A stretch of 64,000 bases of DNA from Gigaspora margarita (Eukaryota; Glomeromycota; Glomeromycetes; Diversisporales; Gigasporaceae): the NCBI GenBank assembly GCA_009809945.1, contig WTPW01000571.1:281732-345731 (forward strand). Direction: 5' to 3'. The translations under genes and the position numbers were made by a program. The number at the start of each line of letters is the position of its first letter. The stretch's first letter is position 1. This document shows, one piece after another, positions 1 to 11,952 of the stretch. The notes beneath the pieces were generated by a model, which saw only the letters and a list, made by a program, of their open reading frames with translations, was not told where the DNA came from and made no database searches.

Positions 1-240
1 TTTTACCCAGGGATGGTCAAAACATTATGAAATCGTTAAAGATCTGTTAATCGTTATATATCGTTTCAAATAATTCTGATTATAATCAATTTATAGATAT
101 ATAACGATTTAATATAAAAAATGATATATATCGATTATAGATATATATCTATTTTTATCCAATTAATCGATATATAACGATATTTTATAATCGATATATA
201 ACGATTAAGTGATATATATCGATTAATATCTATATATAAA
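1..240. repeat. AT-rich ATCGATATAT-type repeat at the window edge
   Basis: Many copies of ATCGATATATAACGAT-like words occur in both orientations. CAGGGATGG at 8-16 looks like a hAT-type terminus, but no partner end is visible, so this may be a partial element. No coding sequence is seen. Confidence 0.4.
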
Positions 241-529
241 ATTTGGAGATGTATTTGAACTAGCAGTGACAGTTCCTGATTATGTGCAATTAATCAAATT
301 AATGTATAATAAAAATGCATCAACTTCAGAAAATTAATCCAGATTAGATCCTGTGGAACCAATTAAAAAAAGTAAAATTAATTATACATTTTTTATGCCA
401 AAAATCTACACACTTTATTATAAAAAAAAAAGCCTGCTAACTAACTATATATTAAAACTCTATTCTAGTATAGCACTCACTAATGACCAACAACTCTAAC
501 TATAAACAAACTGTACTCAATAAAACTGA

Positions 530-1080
530 AAGCAATATGAAATTATACTAGCAAAAACTTCAATAAAACAATACTGAAACAATGAAATCACACTAGCAAA
601 AACTTCCAAAAATAATAACACTAAAACAATGAAATCACACTAGCAAAAACTTTAAAAATGACAACACTGAAATGACCTGCAAAAGCTTTCAAAAATGACA
701 ATGCCAAAGCGATCATGAAAACTTCAAAAATGATGATACTAAAATGATAAAATTAACTAGCACAAAAGCTTCAAAAAATGCTAACACTGAAGTGATGAAA
801 TTACACTAACAAAAACCCCAAAATGATGACACCTAAGCAATAAAATCATACTAGTAAAAGATTCCAAAAAATACTAACAGGAATCTCTAAAAATGATGAC
901 ACATGAAGCGATGAAATCATACTGAACTATAAACTCCAAAATAGTGATACTGAAGCTACAAAACTATACTAGTGAAACCTCCAAAAGTGAAGATGAATTT
1001 ATATTGGCAGAGGCTCCAAAATGACAGGACCAAAACGATAAATTACATATCCCAAAAATGACAATACCAAAATAACCTAC
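530..1080. repeat. Minisatellite, unit about 46 bp
   Basis: About a dozen diverged tandem units contain ATGAAATCACACTAGC followed by a CTTCAAAAATGACAACACTG-like stretch. The unit is about 46 bp with indels between copies. The CTTCAAAAATGAC half resembles the arrays near 58.6 kb and, inverted, 60.8 kb. No coding function is apparent. Confidence 0.75.
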
Positions 1081-3221
1081 TTATTTTCGAGTAAAGCTAA
1101 ACCTTAAAGAAAATTAGTTCAAGCCAAAAAAAATAAGAAAAAAAAACAAAGTGAAATACTTATCGTATTGTAAGACTCCAACCCCAAGCTCTACATTTCT
1201 AGCATTTTAGCAAAGCTAGCCCACAAAAAAAAAAGAAGTGTTAGCATTATTTAAAGCTTGAGAAAAAAAAGCAAAAAAAAATAATAAACTACTTATTCTA
1301 CAAGATTTCAGATTCAAGCAAGTCTAAAATTACCTATTACTATCACTAATACATAAATACAATATAGCAGTATTGTATGTTTTGGCTGTCTACAGCCTTT
1401 TTTGGCTTGTCTACATCCAAAATTGTCCAAACATCCAAGATTGTCCAAAGCTTGTCCAGGCTTTAATAATTAATAAATCAATTTAAAAAATATATAACTA
1501 TATATTTTTTTTAGATGCTAAACACATTTTAATTAAAATTAAAATAGGTTATTATAATAAATATTTTAAGTAATTTTACTTTATTTAATTGTCCAAAATT
1601 GTCCAAAATTGTTCAAATCATTGTCCAAAGCTGTCCCATGAAAACACTGCAATACAGTAAAGAAAAAAATTTAAATAAAAGAGCAAAAGAAAATAAAAAA
1701 ATAAATAAATAAAAAAATAAATAAAACAAAAGAATGATAGAGCAAAAGAAAAAAGTGAAAGAAATAAAAAAAATATAAAAAAAGCAATTGTGAAGATCTA
1801 GATTTAGATCTAATTCCAAATTCAGATCAGATTAAAGGGATGAGTCAACCCCCTAGCTTGATTCAGGACTGTCACCGCCAGTGACAAACACATTTTTTCA
1901 TTCTTTTAAATGTTTAAATATAGTTTTATAATATACTATTTATATACTATTTGCATAGTAGTTAGAACATTTTGAAAATATGATTTTTTATAATTTTATT
2001 ATTATAATAAATTTAATAAAAAAGCACATATTTTTAAAATGTTCTAACTTCTATTCTAGTAAAGCAAATTTAATTCTATAATTTGCAAACAATATATGAA
2101 CAAAATAGTTATAAAACTATATTGAAATATTTAAGAATAATATGTAATATTTCAGATCTTTATAGCTTAAAGTTTTGAACAATATGTAATATACTATTTA
2201 AATTCATAATTAAAAAAATATTTAGTTTTTTACTATATCAACAAAATGAATTAACAATGTCTCAACATAGTTTTAAACCTATGCTATTTATATATTATTT
2301 GCATGTTACAAAATTGAATTTACTTTACTAAAACAGAAATTAGAATATTTTGAAAATATGCAATTTTTATAATAAATTACTAGAATGAGTTTTTTTAACA
2401 AAATAGTTGACAAAAATTAAAAATCTTATATAGTGCTAATTATATATTGTACTATACTATAATAGTAAAACATTTGATATATAATACCCAAATTAAATTG
2501 GTTTTTTAAAAAATCAAAAATTTAGCTAGCTAAGTTGACTAAGTCAATTAAATCAACTAATATTACTAACTGTATACTATAGATAATATGTTCAGTAAAA
2601 AATTGTTATAGTAAACCATTTCTCGAATTATGATAATCCCAATACAAACTAACTTAACTTTAATCATATACTATTTGTTATCACAATCTTTTGTAAGCTT
2701 TGTAGCTAAATTTTTTACAACTTAAGTAGAAATCATTATTTTTAAAAACAAACTAGCTCAAGTTACAATTGTAAGTTATGCAGAATTTTTATAGTAATTC
2801 TTATTAGAAATTATAATATTTCTAATACTAAAAAAATATAATCTGTTTGGTTCTAAAATACTGCTTTATATTTTAAAATAAATTTTTAGATAATATAATA
2901 AATCTACTATTTTGACTAATCAATAAAATTATTTTAATATAAATGTTTTATATCATTTTTTAATTATTAATCAATATGTATTATTTGTAAACAAAGAAAT
3001 GAAAACATCAGTTTACAATTGGTATGCATTGGCTAATTATAGAAAAATGCTAAAACAAAGCAAAAAATTATTATATACAAGTCAAAATCATAAATACAAA
3101 TAGAATTATATTTAACAAATGAATATATTCTATATTCATATATATTTTAGCAACATAATTAGAAATTTTTGCATTTATTATATAAAGTACATTTATATAT
3201 ATATATTTTTTTATTTTTATG
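1081..3221. other. AT-rich stretch without recognisable gene
   Basis: The stretch is low-complexity A/T. The word TGTCCAAAATTGTCCAAA recurs around 1420-1460 and 1590-1635, and a diverged AATTCCAATACAAACTAACT-like dispersed monomer lies at about 2570-2830. ORFs here are artefacts of poly-A/T composition. Confidence 0.5.
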
Positions 3222-3284
3222 TCAAAGTTTCTGCTATGAGGAAAGGCTTTTATTCAAGTAAATCAGATTATGGGTGCCTCCAGA

Positions 3285-3428
3285 TAGTGATGGACAGTGA
3301 CATTAAAGTGCCCTCGAAGTGACATAACCATGTGATAATATTTATTATAAAATACATCATGTGATCATATATGAAGTGACATAGGTCACTTTAAAAAAAT
3401 GAGATGACATTGAAATTGTCCATCACTG
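3285..3428. mobile_element. hAT-type MITE, 144 bp
   Basis: The ends are TAGTGATGGACA and, reverse-complemented, CAGTGATGGACA. Flanks CCTCCAGA (3277-3284) and CCTCCAGG (3429-3436) form a 7/8 target-site duplication. The length and YAGNG termini fit non-autonomous hAT elements. It is inserted in SINE-like copy 1. Confidence 0.8.
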
Positions 3429-3956
3429 CCTCCAGGAGAACCCTAACATTTGTTATATAGATGAGCATACAACTAGCTACATGTACAACTTTTGGTTGTC
3501 TAATTTAAGTAGTCTGTCTAAAGGTTCTACACTAGTTGCTATACCTGCAACCCAACTAGATGGTTACCTATTTAAACCCTCTGGTTCATACTCCTCTTGC
3601 CAATTCTCCTTGTATTACCAGTACAGTCCTCTATTACATAAGTCAGTCAAGACCAGTTCTGAATGTATTACAGAATTCCTTCAGGACTAGTTTATTCTTG
3701 TGAAACACTTGGTAGAGCAGTTCCTGTTTCACACAGGTATTATCTACGCTTTGGTAACTTATGCATCTACTGAGGCAAGCCATTTGCAGTCTAGGAATTA
3801 GCCTAAACTGCTACTATTAACTACTTTCATTCTTGCAAGGTTTACTCTGATCCAAGCACCTACCTCAACATCCTACCAGTTCTTATACTGGATCTACAAA
3901 CTTCCAAACCAGTTAGCCTAGAAGTGTTGATATGGCTTTTTTCCCTTGGTACCTAC

Positions 3957-4222
3957 TAGGGTTCAATAATTCAATTTGATTTGATTTGATTTGATCAAAT
4001 ATTCAATCTCAAATCAAATTCAAATACAGAAATTTCAAATCAAATCAAATTCAAATTAACAAAATATTTAATTTGATTTGAAAATATTTAATAAAAATTA
4101 CAAATAAATTTGATTTGATTTGATTTGATTTGATCAAATCAAATTCAATTCAAGAGCTTATTCGATTTGATCAAATTCAAATATACCTAATATTCAATTC
4201 AATTCAACTTTGAGGAACTCTA
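3957..4222. mobile_element. hAT-type MITE, 266 bp, TTTGATTTGA-rich interior
   Basis: The termini are TAGGGTTC and, reverse-complemented, TAGAGTTC. They are flanked by perfect 8-bp duplications GTACCTAC at 3949-3956 and 4223-4230. The interior is simple TTTGATTTGA sequence and its complement. The paralogous repeat copy at 55279-55286 has a single GTACCTAC and no insert, so it is an empty site. Confidence 0.88.
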
Positions 4223-4612
4223 GTACCTACTGCCAGAATATAGGTCCTTTTTCTCTAGTGTAACTCTGGTAGCCAGATTGGTGGACCCTTCTTGAAAGTT
4301 TTGTCATCTGATTCTCTGGCTCTGGTTTCTAATATTCTAGCTTTGGTAGCACTGTTAAAGATCTTTGCTACCTCCTTACTCAGGACTTGCCAAATAGGTT
4401 CTATTTTTCTGGTTCTTTGGATTTTGTGCGCCCAGGAGCTCCTACTTTGAGATGGTATACCAAGGACTACAGGTGATGAACCAACTGATCGATAAAAAAC
4501 AGTTACCAGAACACAGATCTATTTTTCAAAGTGTTGCCAGTGGGATTTGAACCCTAGACCTGCTGCTTGGAGGGTGACAACTTACCAACTTCTCTAAGTC
4601 ACCACACCCATA

Positions 4613-5219
4613 CATTTATATTTTCTTGAATATAGTGAATTATTTTTTAGTAAGAGCATAACTTAAAGCTGCAATTCATTTTGTATCTTTTTAGACTATT
4701 CTTTGCTTAAATACTTTATTTTTTATATCATGCTAATACACCTTAACTACACTATTTGAAAGTTAAATTATATTGAAAATTTTTTTTTTTTTAGCATATT
4801 AGATACTTATTGTAGCAAATTCTATCTATGAACCTTCTTTTATTTTTTTCTGAAGATAACTAATATTCAATCAAAGTCTTATAAGTCATAAAGCTATATT
4901 CTTTAAAATAAAGATATCAACACAACAATAAAAATCAATTCAAGTATAATAAATAAAAAAAATAATTAAAAAAAAACAAGAAGCAACAAAAGAGCAATAT
5001 AAATTTATTATCTTTATTATTAATATTAATAAAAATATAAATTTTATTAAGAATTAACTCAAGTTATTTTTTAATTAAAAAATGACTCATATTATTTAAT
5101 AATTAAGTCAACTAAAAAATTAAGATATAATATTATTGTTATTAACAGTGGTAATTTGTATAGTATAGTACTATTAGTTTTATTATGTAAATCTATATAC
5201 TAAATAAAATATTATATTA
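4613..5219. other. AT-rich stretch, nothing recognised
   Basis: Low-complexity A/T sequence without coding signal or clear repeat structure. Confidence 0.5.
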
Positions 5220-5380
5220 GGATGCTGACATTTATTATCTAATATCCATTTACTATAAAGGCTTATTTACTACTCAGGTAATATATTTAGTTAAATTTTA
5301 TTGGCTAAAACTTTTATATGAGGTAAGATTTGGCTTGACCCTCTACTCCCTAAAATATTATCTAATAAATATTAGCACCC
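5220..5380. mobile_element. PIF/Harbinger-type MITE, copy 1
   Basis: The 161-bp element has ends GGATGCTGACATTTATTA and, on the complement, GGGTGCTAATATTTATTA. Both flanks are TTA (5217-5219, 5381-5383), the 3-bp duplication typical of Harbinger elements. It is homologous to 23218-23380. Confidence 0.7.
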
Positions 5381-5427
5381 TTATATAAAATCAATTTTCG
5401 TGTTTAAAATTAAATTTAAAATATATT

Positions 5428-5953
5428 GTCAGGGATGATGCTAAAATTAGATAATGCTAAAATCCATGTGATCTTTGTATTATCAGATTTTTTAAAATTT
5501 CTGAAAATTGTATAAACAATTAATCTACTCTATATAATCAAAAAAATCAAATGCTATAACTGAGGAGTTAATTCAATATATGCCTATATACTGTATAAAT
5601 CACATTTCTAATATCTATATATAAAAGACATTCTAACTGTATCAAAAAAGTGGCCCTAACTCTAACCCTAAACATGAAGCAAAATTTTTTGTTATTGGTT
5701 TTATAGGCACTTTTTGCCTCATGGTTAGGATTAGAGTTAGGGTCACCTTTTTGATACAGTTAGAAGGTCTTTTATATATAGATAGTATATAGATATTAAG
5801 AATGTGATTTATGCAGCATATAGGCATACTGACTGGTTATAGCATTCAATGTAGTATAGATCAATTGTTTATATGATTTTGGAAATTTTAGAAAATCTGA
5901 TGATACAGAAATCATGTGAATTTGAGTATAATCTGATTTTAGAATCATCCCCA
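5428..5953. mobile_element. Foldback element about 526 bp with telomere-like arm sequence
   Basis: The two halves are near-complementary along most of their length, starting at CAGGGATGATG on the left and ending ATCATCCCCA on the right. Both flanks carry AAATATATT (5419-5427, 5954-5962). Near the centre the arms contain CCCTAACTCTAACCCTAA and its degenerate complement. No protein is encoded; the minus ORF here is read from the palindrome. Confidence 0.75.
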
Positions 5954-6503
5954 AAATATATTATATGCTACTAAATTTAATTTAAAAAGCACTAAATCCT
6001 AATACAATACTTATTTAAATATTTAAGAATCTTTTATTTTATTTTGGCCCTCCAGAACCTATATGAACCCATGTTTTCTCTTTATTGCCTGACTTTAAGA
6101 TCCTTTGCTCTGCTTTGAAAATAAACTAACTCAATCTTAATCCCATTACTGTGTATTACTATAACTAATAAGTTCTTTAAAAAAATTTTTTTACAGTAAA
6201 CAATAATAGAAATTATAATAATTATAGTATAAACTAACTCAAATTAGACTACATATTATGTGTTATCAAAGTTTTATACTTAAATTTTATATAGCAAATC
6301 ACAATATAAATCTAATAATTCCAATATAGCTGTATTTCACTAAAATATTCAATAAGTTGGGTTTATTACAGTAAATAATTTACTATAATTCCAAACTAAC
6401 TTGCTTGTATTACTATCTGCAATTATAGCTAATAAGTTCTATAATAGATAAAAATCATAATAGCTTTAGTACAAATAATATAATTTAACTTTAACTACAA
6501 ATG
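5954..6503. repeat. Degenerate repeat region that received the LINE
   Basis: Diverged units containing ACAGTAAA...AATTCCAATA...AAACTAACT recur here and continue after the LINE at 9957-10100. Related words occur near 2.6 kb and 47.05 kb. No gene is seen. Confidence 0.45.
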
Positions 6504-6519
6504 AATTTTTATAGTAGAT
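6504..6519. repeat. LINE target-site duplication, left copy
   Basis: AATTTTTATAGTAGAT is repeated exactly after the poly(A) at 9942-9957. The last one or two bases are ambiguous with the element's first bases. Confidence 0.92.
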
Positions 6520-7501
6520 GCCTTCTCAGTTAATTAATATTATTATTAACTTACTTACTGATCGGTCAAACAGAGTTATTACTAACTTTGGACTTACAAA
6601 ATCATATGAAGTACAAGATGGCATAGACCAAGGTGAAACCATAACTCCATTACTTTGGAGAATTTATTATGACCCACTTATTAGCAAAATTTCCAATACA
6701 TATTCTGGTTACACTGGCTCTGTTGTATGGACTACAACAATATCACCTCCAGTATTCAACAAAACAGAAGCTTCAGCTTCAGTTTTAGCATATATGGATG
6801 ATACTTTATGGATTGCACAATCCTTCCAACAATTACAACAAATTATACAAACTGCATCATCATTTTATCAAATGACCAATATTAAAGTTAATCCACAAAA
6901 ATCAGTATTAATCTCTAATACCAAAAAATCTTATTCTATTACTTTCCTTAACTCATCTATTCAAACCCAACCTCTTCATACTCCTTTTAAATTCCTTGGT
7001 TGCTGGTTTACTACCAATACCAAAACATATCCTCAAATTAAACTAATTACACAAGAGATATTTGAGATCATAAATACTCTTAATACAAAAATNATAACTG
7101 ATAAACAGGCTAGTTATATTATCAATACTGTAATAACACCTATACTTGAATACCAAATTCACAATATTGTTTTATCACAATCATTATGTAACAAAATCCT
7201 TGCAAAATATCTTACAGTTGCAAAACACAAAGCTAGATTAGCTAAATCTACTCCTAATAGCACAATGCTCAACCATAATATTTATGGTATCAAGAATATT
7301 TGGGATATTCAGTTACAACATCACATATCCAACCTAACTTCTCGACTAAATAACAAAGAATTATTAGGCACTAGTACACATATTAGATTACAACAACTAC
7401 AAAATAATCTATGGTCTACTACTAATATACTATTACATCCTAATCCCAAAATAATGGAGCTAACAAAAATACTACAACTTTCAAAATTATCCAACTTTTA
7501 A
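6518..7501 (+). pseudogene. LINE reverse transcriptase, C-terminal part
   Basis: This 327-residue frame is the second half of a non-LTR reverse transcriptase. Visible motifs are GIDQGETITPLLW at residues 35-47 and the catalytic YMDD at about residues 92-95, followed by a FKFLGCWF-type motif and a long thumb-like region. It lacks an endonuclease and the N-terminal half of RT. The apparent ATG at 6518 is made by the insertion junction (AT can come from the target duplication), so it is not the element's real start. At 7499 the frame stops, but coding continues in another frame from about 7480, showing a single indel. X at position 7093 is an ambiguous base. Confidence 0.9.
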
Positions 7502-9726
7502 AACATCTAGAATTATCAATTCATGCACACTCAGATATAATGCAACCTTATACTATTGATCTACCTTATACACCACTTGAAAACATATTACAAACTCATA
7601 CCAACTATCCAATATTTAAACGCCAACTACGATCAAAACATATTATATTTCTTGAACAACTTACATCTTTTGATAATTCTGTACTCCTTACATGGGAACA
7701 CATCTCACCAAGGATTAATTCTCTTATACTAGGCAAGATACCCAAATGGTTTACTATTCTAGAAAACAAAATCACCACTAACTCTATCACTAGACAACTT
7801 ATATCTACACTCCAATTACCTTCAGTCAACTCCTTATCTTATACTACTGGCCATTTTAATACCAAAAACAAACCTTGGCTCATAACATACAAAGAACAAA
7901 CTATTATTATGGGAAAAGCTAGACGCTTTAACCAACAAACCAATACTATTTCCATTACACACTGGACTTCTGAAATTGATGAAACCAAGACAACATTATA
8001 TCCAACTTCTAATATCATCTGCTATCCATGTACAGGTTGTTCTCTTAATTCAAAAAGAATTCAAAGCTGTTGTACTATTGATATTTCTGCAACCTTATCT
8101 ACTAAATTCCTGGGTAGAAAAGTTTACAAACAAATATCAAACAAACTCAAGATCAATGCCAATTATCTTGACTTACTTTTCTCCATTGCATCTCACCATT
8201 CAGTCTCAATACCATCTTTACCTTCTATAACAATCTATCTCACAGCTATAAATAATAGTTTTTCTTCTAATACTGCAACAAATATACTGCAATCAATAGC
8301 ACAAGCAAATACCACCCTTTCAGAATTTACTTTCTATACTGATGGATCTGTTATTAATCTTGGCAATTCAAGATGCTCAATGGGCATTGCCTGGATACAA
8401 ACTTTCAATGACTCAGTAATTCATCAATTCTCTGCACAAATTCAACACTGGCCATCATCATACAAAGCAGAACTAATTGCAATACTATCAGCTATTTGTA
8501 CATGTCCTCGAAATAGCACTATTCACATATATACTGATTCACAATCTATTATCTCTAAATACAAGGCCCTTTTACATGCTAAATATAACCCTAGCAAAAT
8601 ATATTCATACAACTATTGGCCTATTTGGCATACTCTCCTACATTTTATCCAATCATATTCATATACTATCACCTTACATAAAGTCCCAGCCCATAGTGAT
8701 AACAAATTTAATAATCTTGCTGATCAATTAGCAAAAAACCACACAAATTCCTCTATTTTAGAATTTCTTCCTAATAATATCTATAACCCCTCATTCTATT
8801 TACAATATAAACACTTCAATATAGAGCAACCTACACATCGTTGTATTAAAAACATTTGCAATGCACATATTATTGCAATGTGGTCATCACAAAATAGAAT
8901 TCAACATATTATTCCTATAGCAACCCAAATTGATTGGAATGCTACATGGCTCTTCCTTAACAACAACCACAAACGCTCATACAATTATACTAACTTTCAA
9001 CTTTGCCAATCCAAATCATTCCGAATTAAAAATTTACTCCATATGCTTCCTACATTGCCTTACCTTAACTCTCTAAATCCTAAACATTCCAAACATACAA
9101 GATGTATTTCTTGTAACCAATCTGAAAGCCAATTTCATTGGCTATTCTGTACTAGCTATAATAATATATCTCAAATTATTCATAATACTATTACACAATT
9201 TTCTTTTTCAGATCTCCCAGATATAACAAATATTCAAATTCAACAACTTCGTACAAATCTTATTAATCACCAATGCCTAAATCCTACCTACCATTCTCCC
9301 TTTAATACTCCTTCATTCATCACTACTATCCAAGGCTTTATTCCACTCTCACTAATTAATACTATATCTCAATATTCCTCTTACAAGATAGCTTCCAATA
9401 CTGCTATTAAAATTCTTTTAAATATTTCTCATAATTCTTATGAACAACTCTGGAAACCATACTGTGCTAAACTCGCCCAATGGAAAACCTCTCAACATTC
9501 TGGTTCAATATCTACTATTCTTCCAAATCCACATACTTCAATATATAAACATACTAGAATTCACTATACTTATAGTTGTATTTGTGGTCTTCCTGACCAT
9601 TTGCATGATGAAGATACAAATACATGTCCACCTATTGGCCGAGCTCTTCGAAAAATTGATATCTGGTCATATCAATGGATTAAATATAGTACAAATACTA
9701 ACTCTATACTCCACATCCAAATCTAG
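7501..9726 (+). pseudogene. LINE RNase H and C-terminal region
   Basis: This is the continuation of the LINE polyprotein in a shifted frame; the first ATG is at 7540, but coding sense extends upstream to at least 7501. Counting from that ATG, an RNase H fold spans about residues 262-400 with the expected acidic residues D268 (YTDGS), E311 (KAEL), D333 (YTDSQS) and D395 (LADQLAK). A C-x2-C-x7-H-x3-C motif (CISCNQSESQFHWLFC) lies near residue 525, as found after RNase H in many fungal and plant LINEs. The last 40 residues contain CICG and further His/Cys. This half is a long intact frame, consistent with recent activity. Confidence 0.9.
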
Positions 9727-9878
9727 GTGAGTTTTAACCACTCTAGTAGGTTTAGGTTGCAGATAAATTAGATAATTTAATTTTGTCTATAGTCTGAGTT
9801 TCAACTCTTGTAATATAAACTGTATTAAATATTTGTATAATATTGAGAAACCCCAAGAGGAATCTCACACAGTTTATC

Positions 9879-9884
9879 AATAAA
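9879..9884 (+). terminator. LINE polyadenylation signal
   Basis: AATAAA lies about 30 bp before the genomic poly(A) tract. The following AATAAAGATAGAGAC tail resembles the 3' end of the minus-strand retroposon at 36987-37860. Confidence 0.75.
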
Positions 9885-9911
9885 GATAGAGACAAAACCT
9901 CACCTTAACAA

Positions 9912-9941
<30 letters not shown>

Positions 9942-9947
<6 letters not shown>

Positions 9948-9957
9948 TATAGTAGAT
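9942..9957. repeat. LINE target-site duplication, right copy
   Basis: Exact copy of 6504-6519 immediately after the poly(A). Confidence 0.92.
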
Positions 9958-11514
9958 CACAATGGAAATCTGATAACTTAATACAAACCAACTCAATCTC
10001 ATATAACCCATCATAATTCTCAATACAAACCAATTTAACCACATTATTACATATTACAGAGAATAATAGCTTATAAATTTTGCAACAATAAATAGGACAT
10101 TTAATGTAAATAATTTTTGAGTATGATTGATTGATATAATGTACATTTGATCTAATTCTGGGCCTATTTCTAGCCCTATTTTACAAGACTATTATGTAAC
10201 AAACTATTCCAAAGTGATTCATCTTTATTTAATTATCTACAATAAATTCTAGTAATAATATTGCAATACTTAAATTGTGAAGCCAGAACTTTGAGAACTA
10301 ATCTCCATTATTAATGAAATTCATCATCTAAAAAACAATATCACTAATCATTAAAATCTAATTCATCACATTTTTAACTTACTTTTGAATTTTTGACCTG
10401 AAAAAAAACACCCAGCGCATGAGCAGGCGCATAACCTGTTATTATTATTATTATTATTATTATTTTAAAAGATGCATTGTATGTTCGTATCAAGGTATCG
10501 ATTATTTATTTTAAAAGCTTCGAGCATTAACAATAAAATGTTTGATTTTTGAATCTGATAGAAACTTGGTGAGAATTTATTATTTATTATTATGTTTGAA
10601 TATAAAGTGATGATTGAGCGACCTTTATCAATGGCAAATTTTTGACGAAAAAAGGTGGCTCGTATCTCACCGATTTGTTTATCGCAATGGTAACTCACTT
10701 TATTCATTTATTCGATTTCCGACTAATTAAAAATTTATTCCGAACCATTGAGTGAGGTGCTTGAGAACGCCCTAAGTAATTAAAAAAAAGTTAAGGATAC
10801 AAGTTTAGCACTTTAAATATATATATATTTTTTTTTGAATATCTGATATTATAGTGATTGTCGTTTTATAACGATTATTAAAAGTAAAAAATATTGTTTT
10901 AAACTTGTCTAAAGTGAATTCTTTTATCTTTTCGCGTAATTAAAAATATACTAACAATAAATCGATATGAAATTAAATTACTAAACTAATTTAAACGTTC
11001 AAAAACAATTTTCAGGTTTTCTCTTAATGACATATTATACTTGGGCGAAGTTATTTGATGTATCATCAATTTAACCTACAATTCGATACATTAATCAGGA
11101 CCAGTGAAAATGTTTTTAATGTAGTACAGTAGTACGTACGTACGTACATGGTATCACGTAACTGCAAAATTTTTTATAACGTTATTACAGTATTGAGAAT
11201 AGAGTATTCATGTGATTAAAAACGTTACATAACTATCAATAAAAAATTTTAAAAATTTAAATAAAATTGAGTAATTTTCCGACTTTAGTTGAACCTCTTT
11301 ATATTAAGATTCTTAGAGAGTTTTAATTTATTTTGAAATTTATTAACTTTCAGCTAAAATCTAATTTTACTATCGAAATTGTACAGTACACTACGTCTAA
11401 TTATAAAACATATGCAACAAATAAATAGATTATAATAAAAATAACGATAAAAACCATTCTAATCGAAATTACAATTCATAATTAATGAAAATATATTTAA
11501 AAAAAATCAATGAT
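9958..11514. other. Intergenic region with microsatellites
   Basis: An (ATT)n run lies at 10439-10466 and GTACGTACGTACGTAC at 11132-11147. A minus-strand 80-codon ORF at 10465-10707 has a coding-like start but no recognised family and stays doubtful. The rest is AT-rich spacer. Confidence 0.45.
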
Positions 11515-11952
11515 TTATGCTTCTGAACGGTTAGTGCGCTTAAACGATACACAGTGTTCAACTGCGTCAAAATTTTTCACCATAACTATAACTGTATATA
11601 CAGGAGGTATAGACGTTGGTATTGTGACATTGTAAACATCTTGAATAGCGGTTATGTTTGATTCTACTGGATGTACGGTATAACCTATGCTACGACCATC
11701 TACATCGTTAAATGAAAAAAATAGTTGTGTAGAAACTGTGCTTGGTTTAGTTAGTTGCTGAGAAATGAAAAAATTCATAGTCGTTCCTTCAGGTCCAACG
11801 GGATCAGGATTCCAAACTGTATATATATCGGGTATGTTGTCCAAATCATAAATTGCGCAACTAAAAGCCCCGTAATTTCCACGCGCATTCGCCATCATGA
11901 AAGGTATGGCGAATAATACAAATATAAATACACGAATATAATTTCCGTTCAT
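11515..11952 (-). CDS. Secreted ML-domain-like protein (MD-2-related lipid recognition)
   Basis: This single-exon gene encodes 145 residues. Residues 1 to about 23 are a hydrophobic signal peptide ending ANA, so the product should enter the secretory pathway. The mature part is all-beta in character, with two cysteines (C32, C134) that could form a disulphide. Its C-terminal stretch VTIPTSIPPVYTVIVMVKN matches the late strands of ML-domain lipid-transfer proteins (NPC2 / phosphatidylglycerol-phosphatidylinositol transfer type), where a sandwich holds a lipid. It is near the usual size for that family. A related gene lies at 42609-43085. Lipid binding is inferred from resemblance; the ligand is unknown. 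No intron is needed. The start is the only ATG that includes the whole signal peptide. Confidence 0.82.
   Translation of the reverse strand: MNGNYIRVFIFVLFAIPFMMANARGNYGAFSCAIYDLDNIPDIYTVWNPDPVGPEGTTMNFFISQQLTKPSTVSTQLFFSFNDVDGRSIGYTVHPVESNITAIQDVYNVTIPTSIPPVYTVIVMVKNFDAVEHCVSFKRTNRSEA

Larger units (their letters stand above)
3222..4612 (-). repeat. tRNA-headed SINE-like repeat, copy 1, split by two MITEs
   Basis: This dispersed repeat of about 1 kb (without its insertions) recurs at 54716-55690 and 56360-57103, and in part at 34262-34805. Read on minus, its 5' end (4612 downward) resembles a tRNA: an A-box-like GACTTAGAGAAGTTGG and a B-box GGTTCAAATCC (complement of 4543-4553). The minus 3' end near 3222 runs into A-rich sequence. 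Two hAT-type MITEs are nested inside. About 50 codons (complement of roughly 4260-4440) stay open and match copy 3 in peptide (WQVLSKEVAKIFNS). It is unusually long for a SINE; a composite repeat is the alternative. Confidence 0.6.
6518..9941 (+). mobile_element. 5'-truncated non-LTR retrotransposon (LINE)
   Basis: The element begins inside its reverse transcriptase, continues through an RNase H domain and a cysteine/histidine motif, then has a 3' UTR of about 185 bp with AATAAA at 9879-9884 and about 30 A residues. It is bounded by a perfect 15-16 bp target-site duplication. The start inside RT implies 5' truncation, usual for target-primed reverse transcription. Perfect duplication and long poly(A) argue for recent insertion. 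The reading frame has one shift near 7500 and one undetermined base at 7093. Confidence 0.93.

Noticed and set aside
1613..1819. 68-codon minus ORF, Phe-rich
   Set aside because: Comes from an AAATAAAAAA low-complexity tract.
4535..4612. Possible tRNA gene on minus
   Set aside because: A- and B-box are recognisable, but acceptor and anticodon stems do not pair properly and it heads a dispersed repeat; treated as a SINE head.
5642..5827. 61-codon minus ORF
   Set aside because: Sits on the central part of a foldback; no coding bias.
7605..9730. Four additional ORFs over the LINE (both strands)
   Set aside because: Shadows of the RT/RNase H frame.
10465..10707. 80-codon minus ORF
   Set aside because: Start region looks plausible, but there is no family, no signal and no homologous copy in the window; too weak to call a gene.
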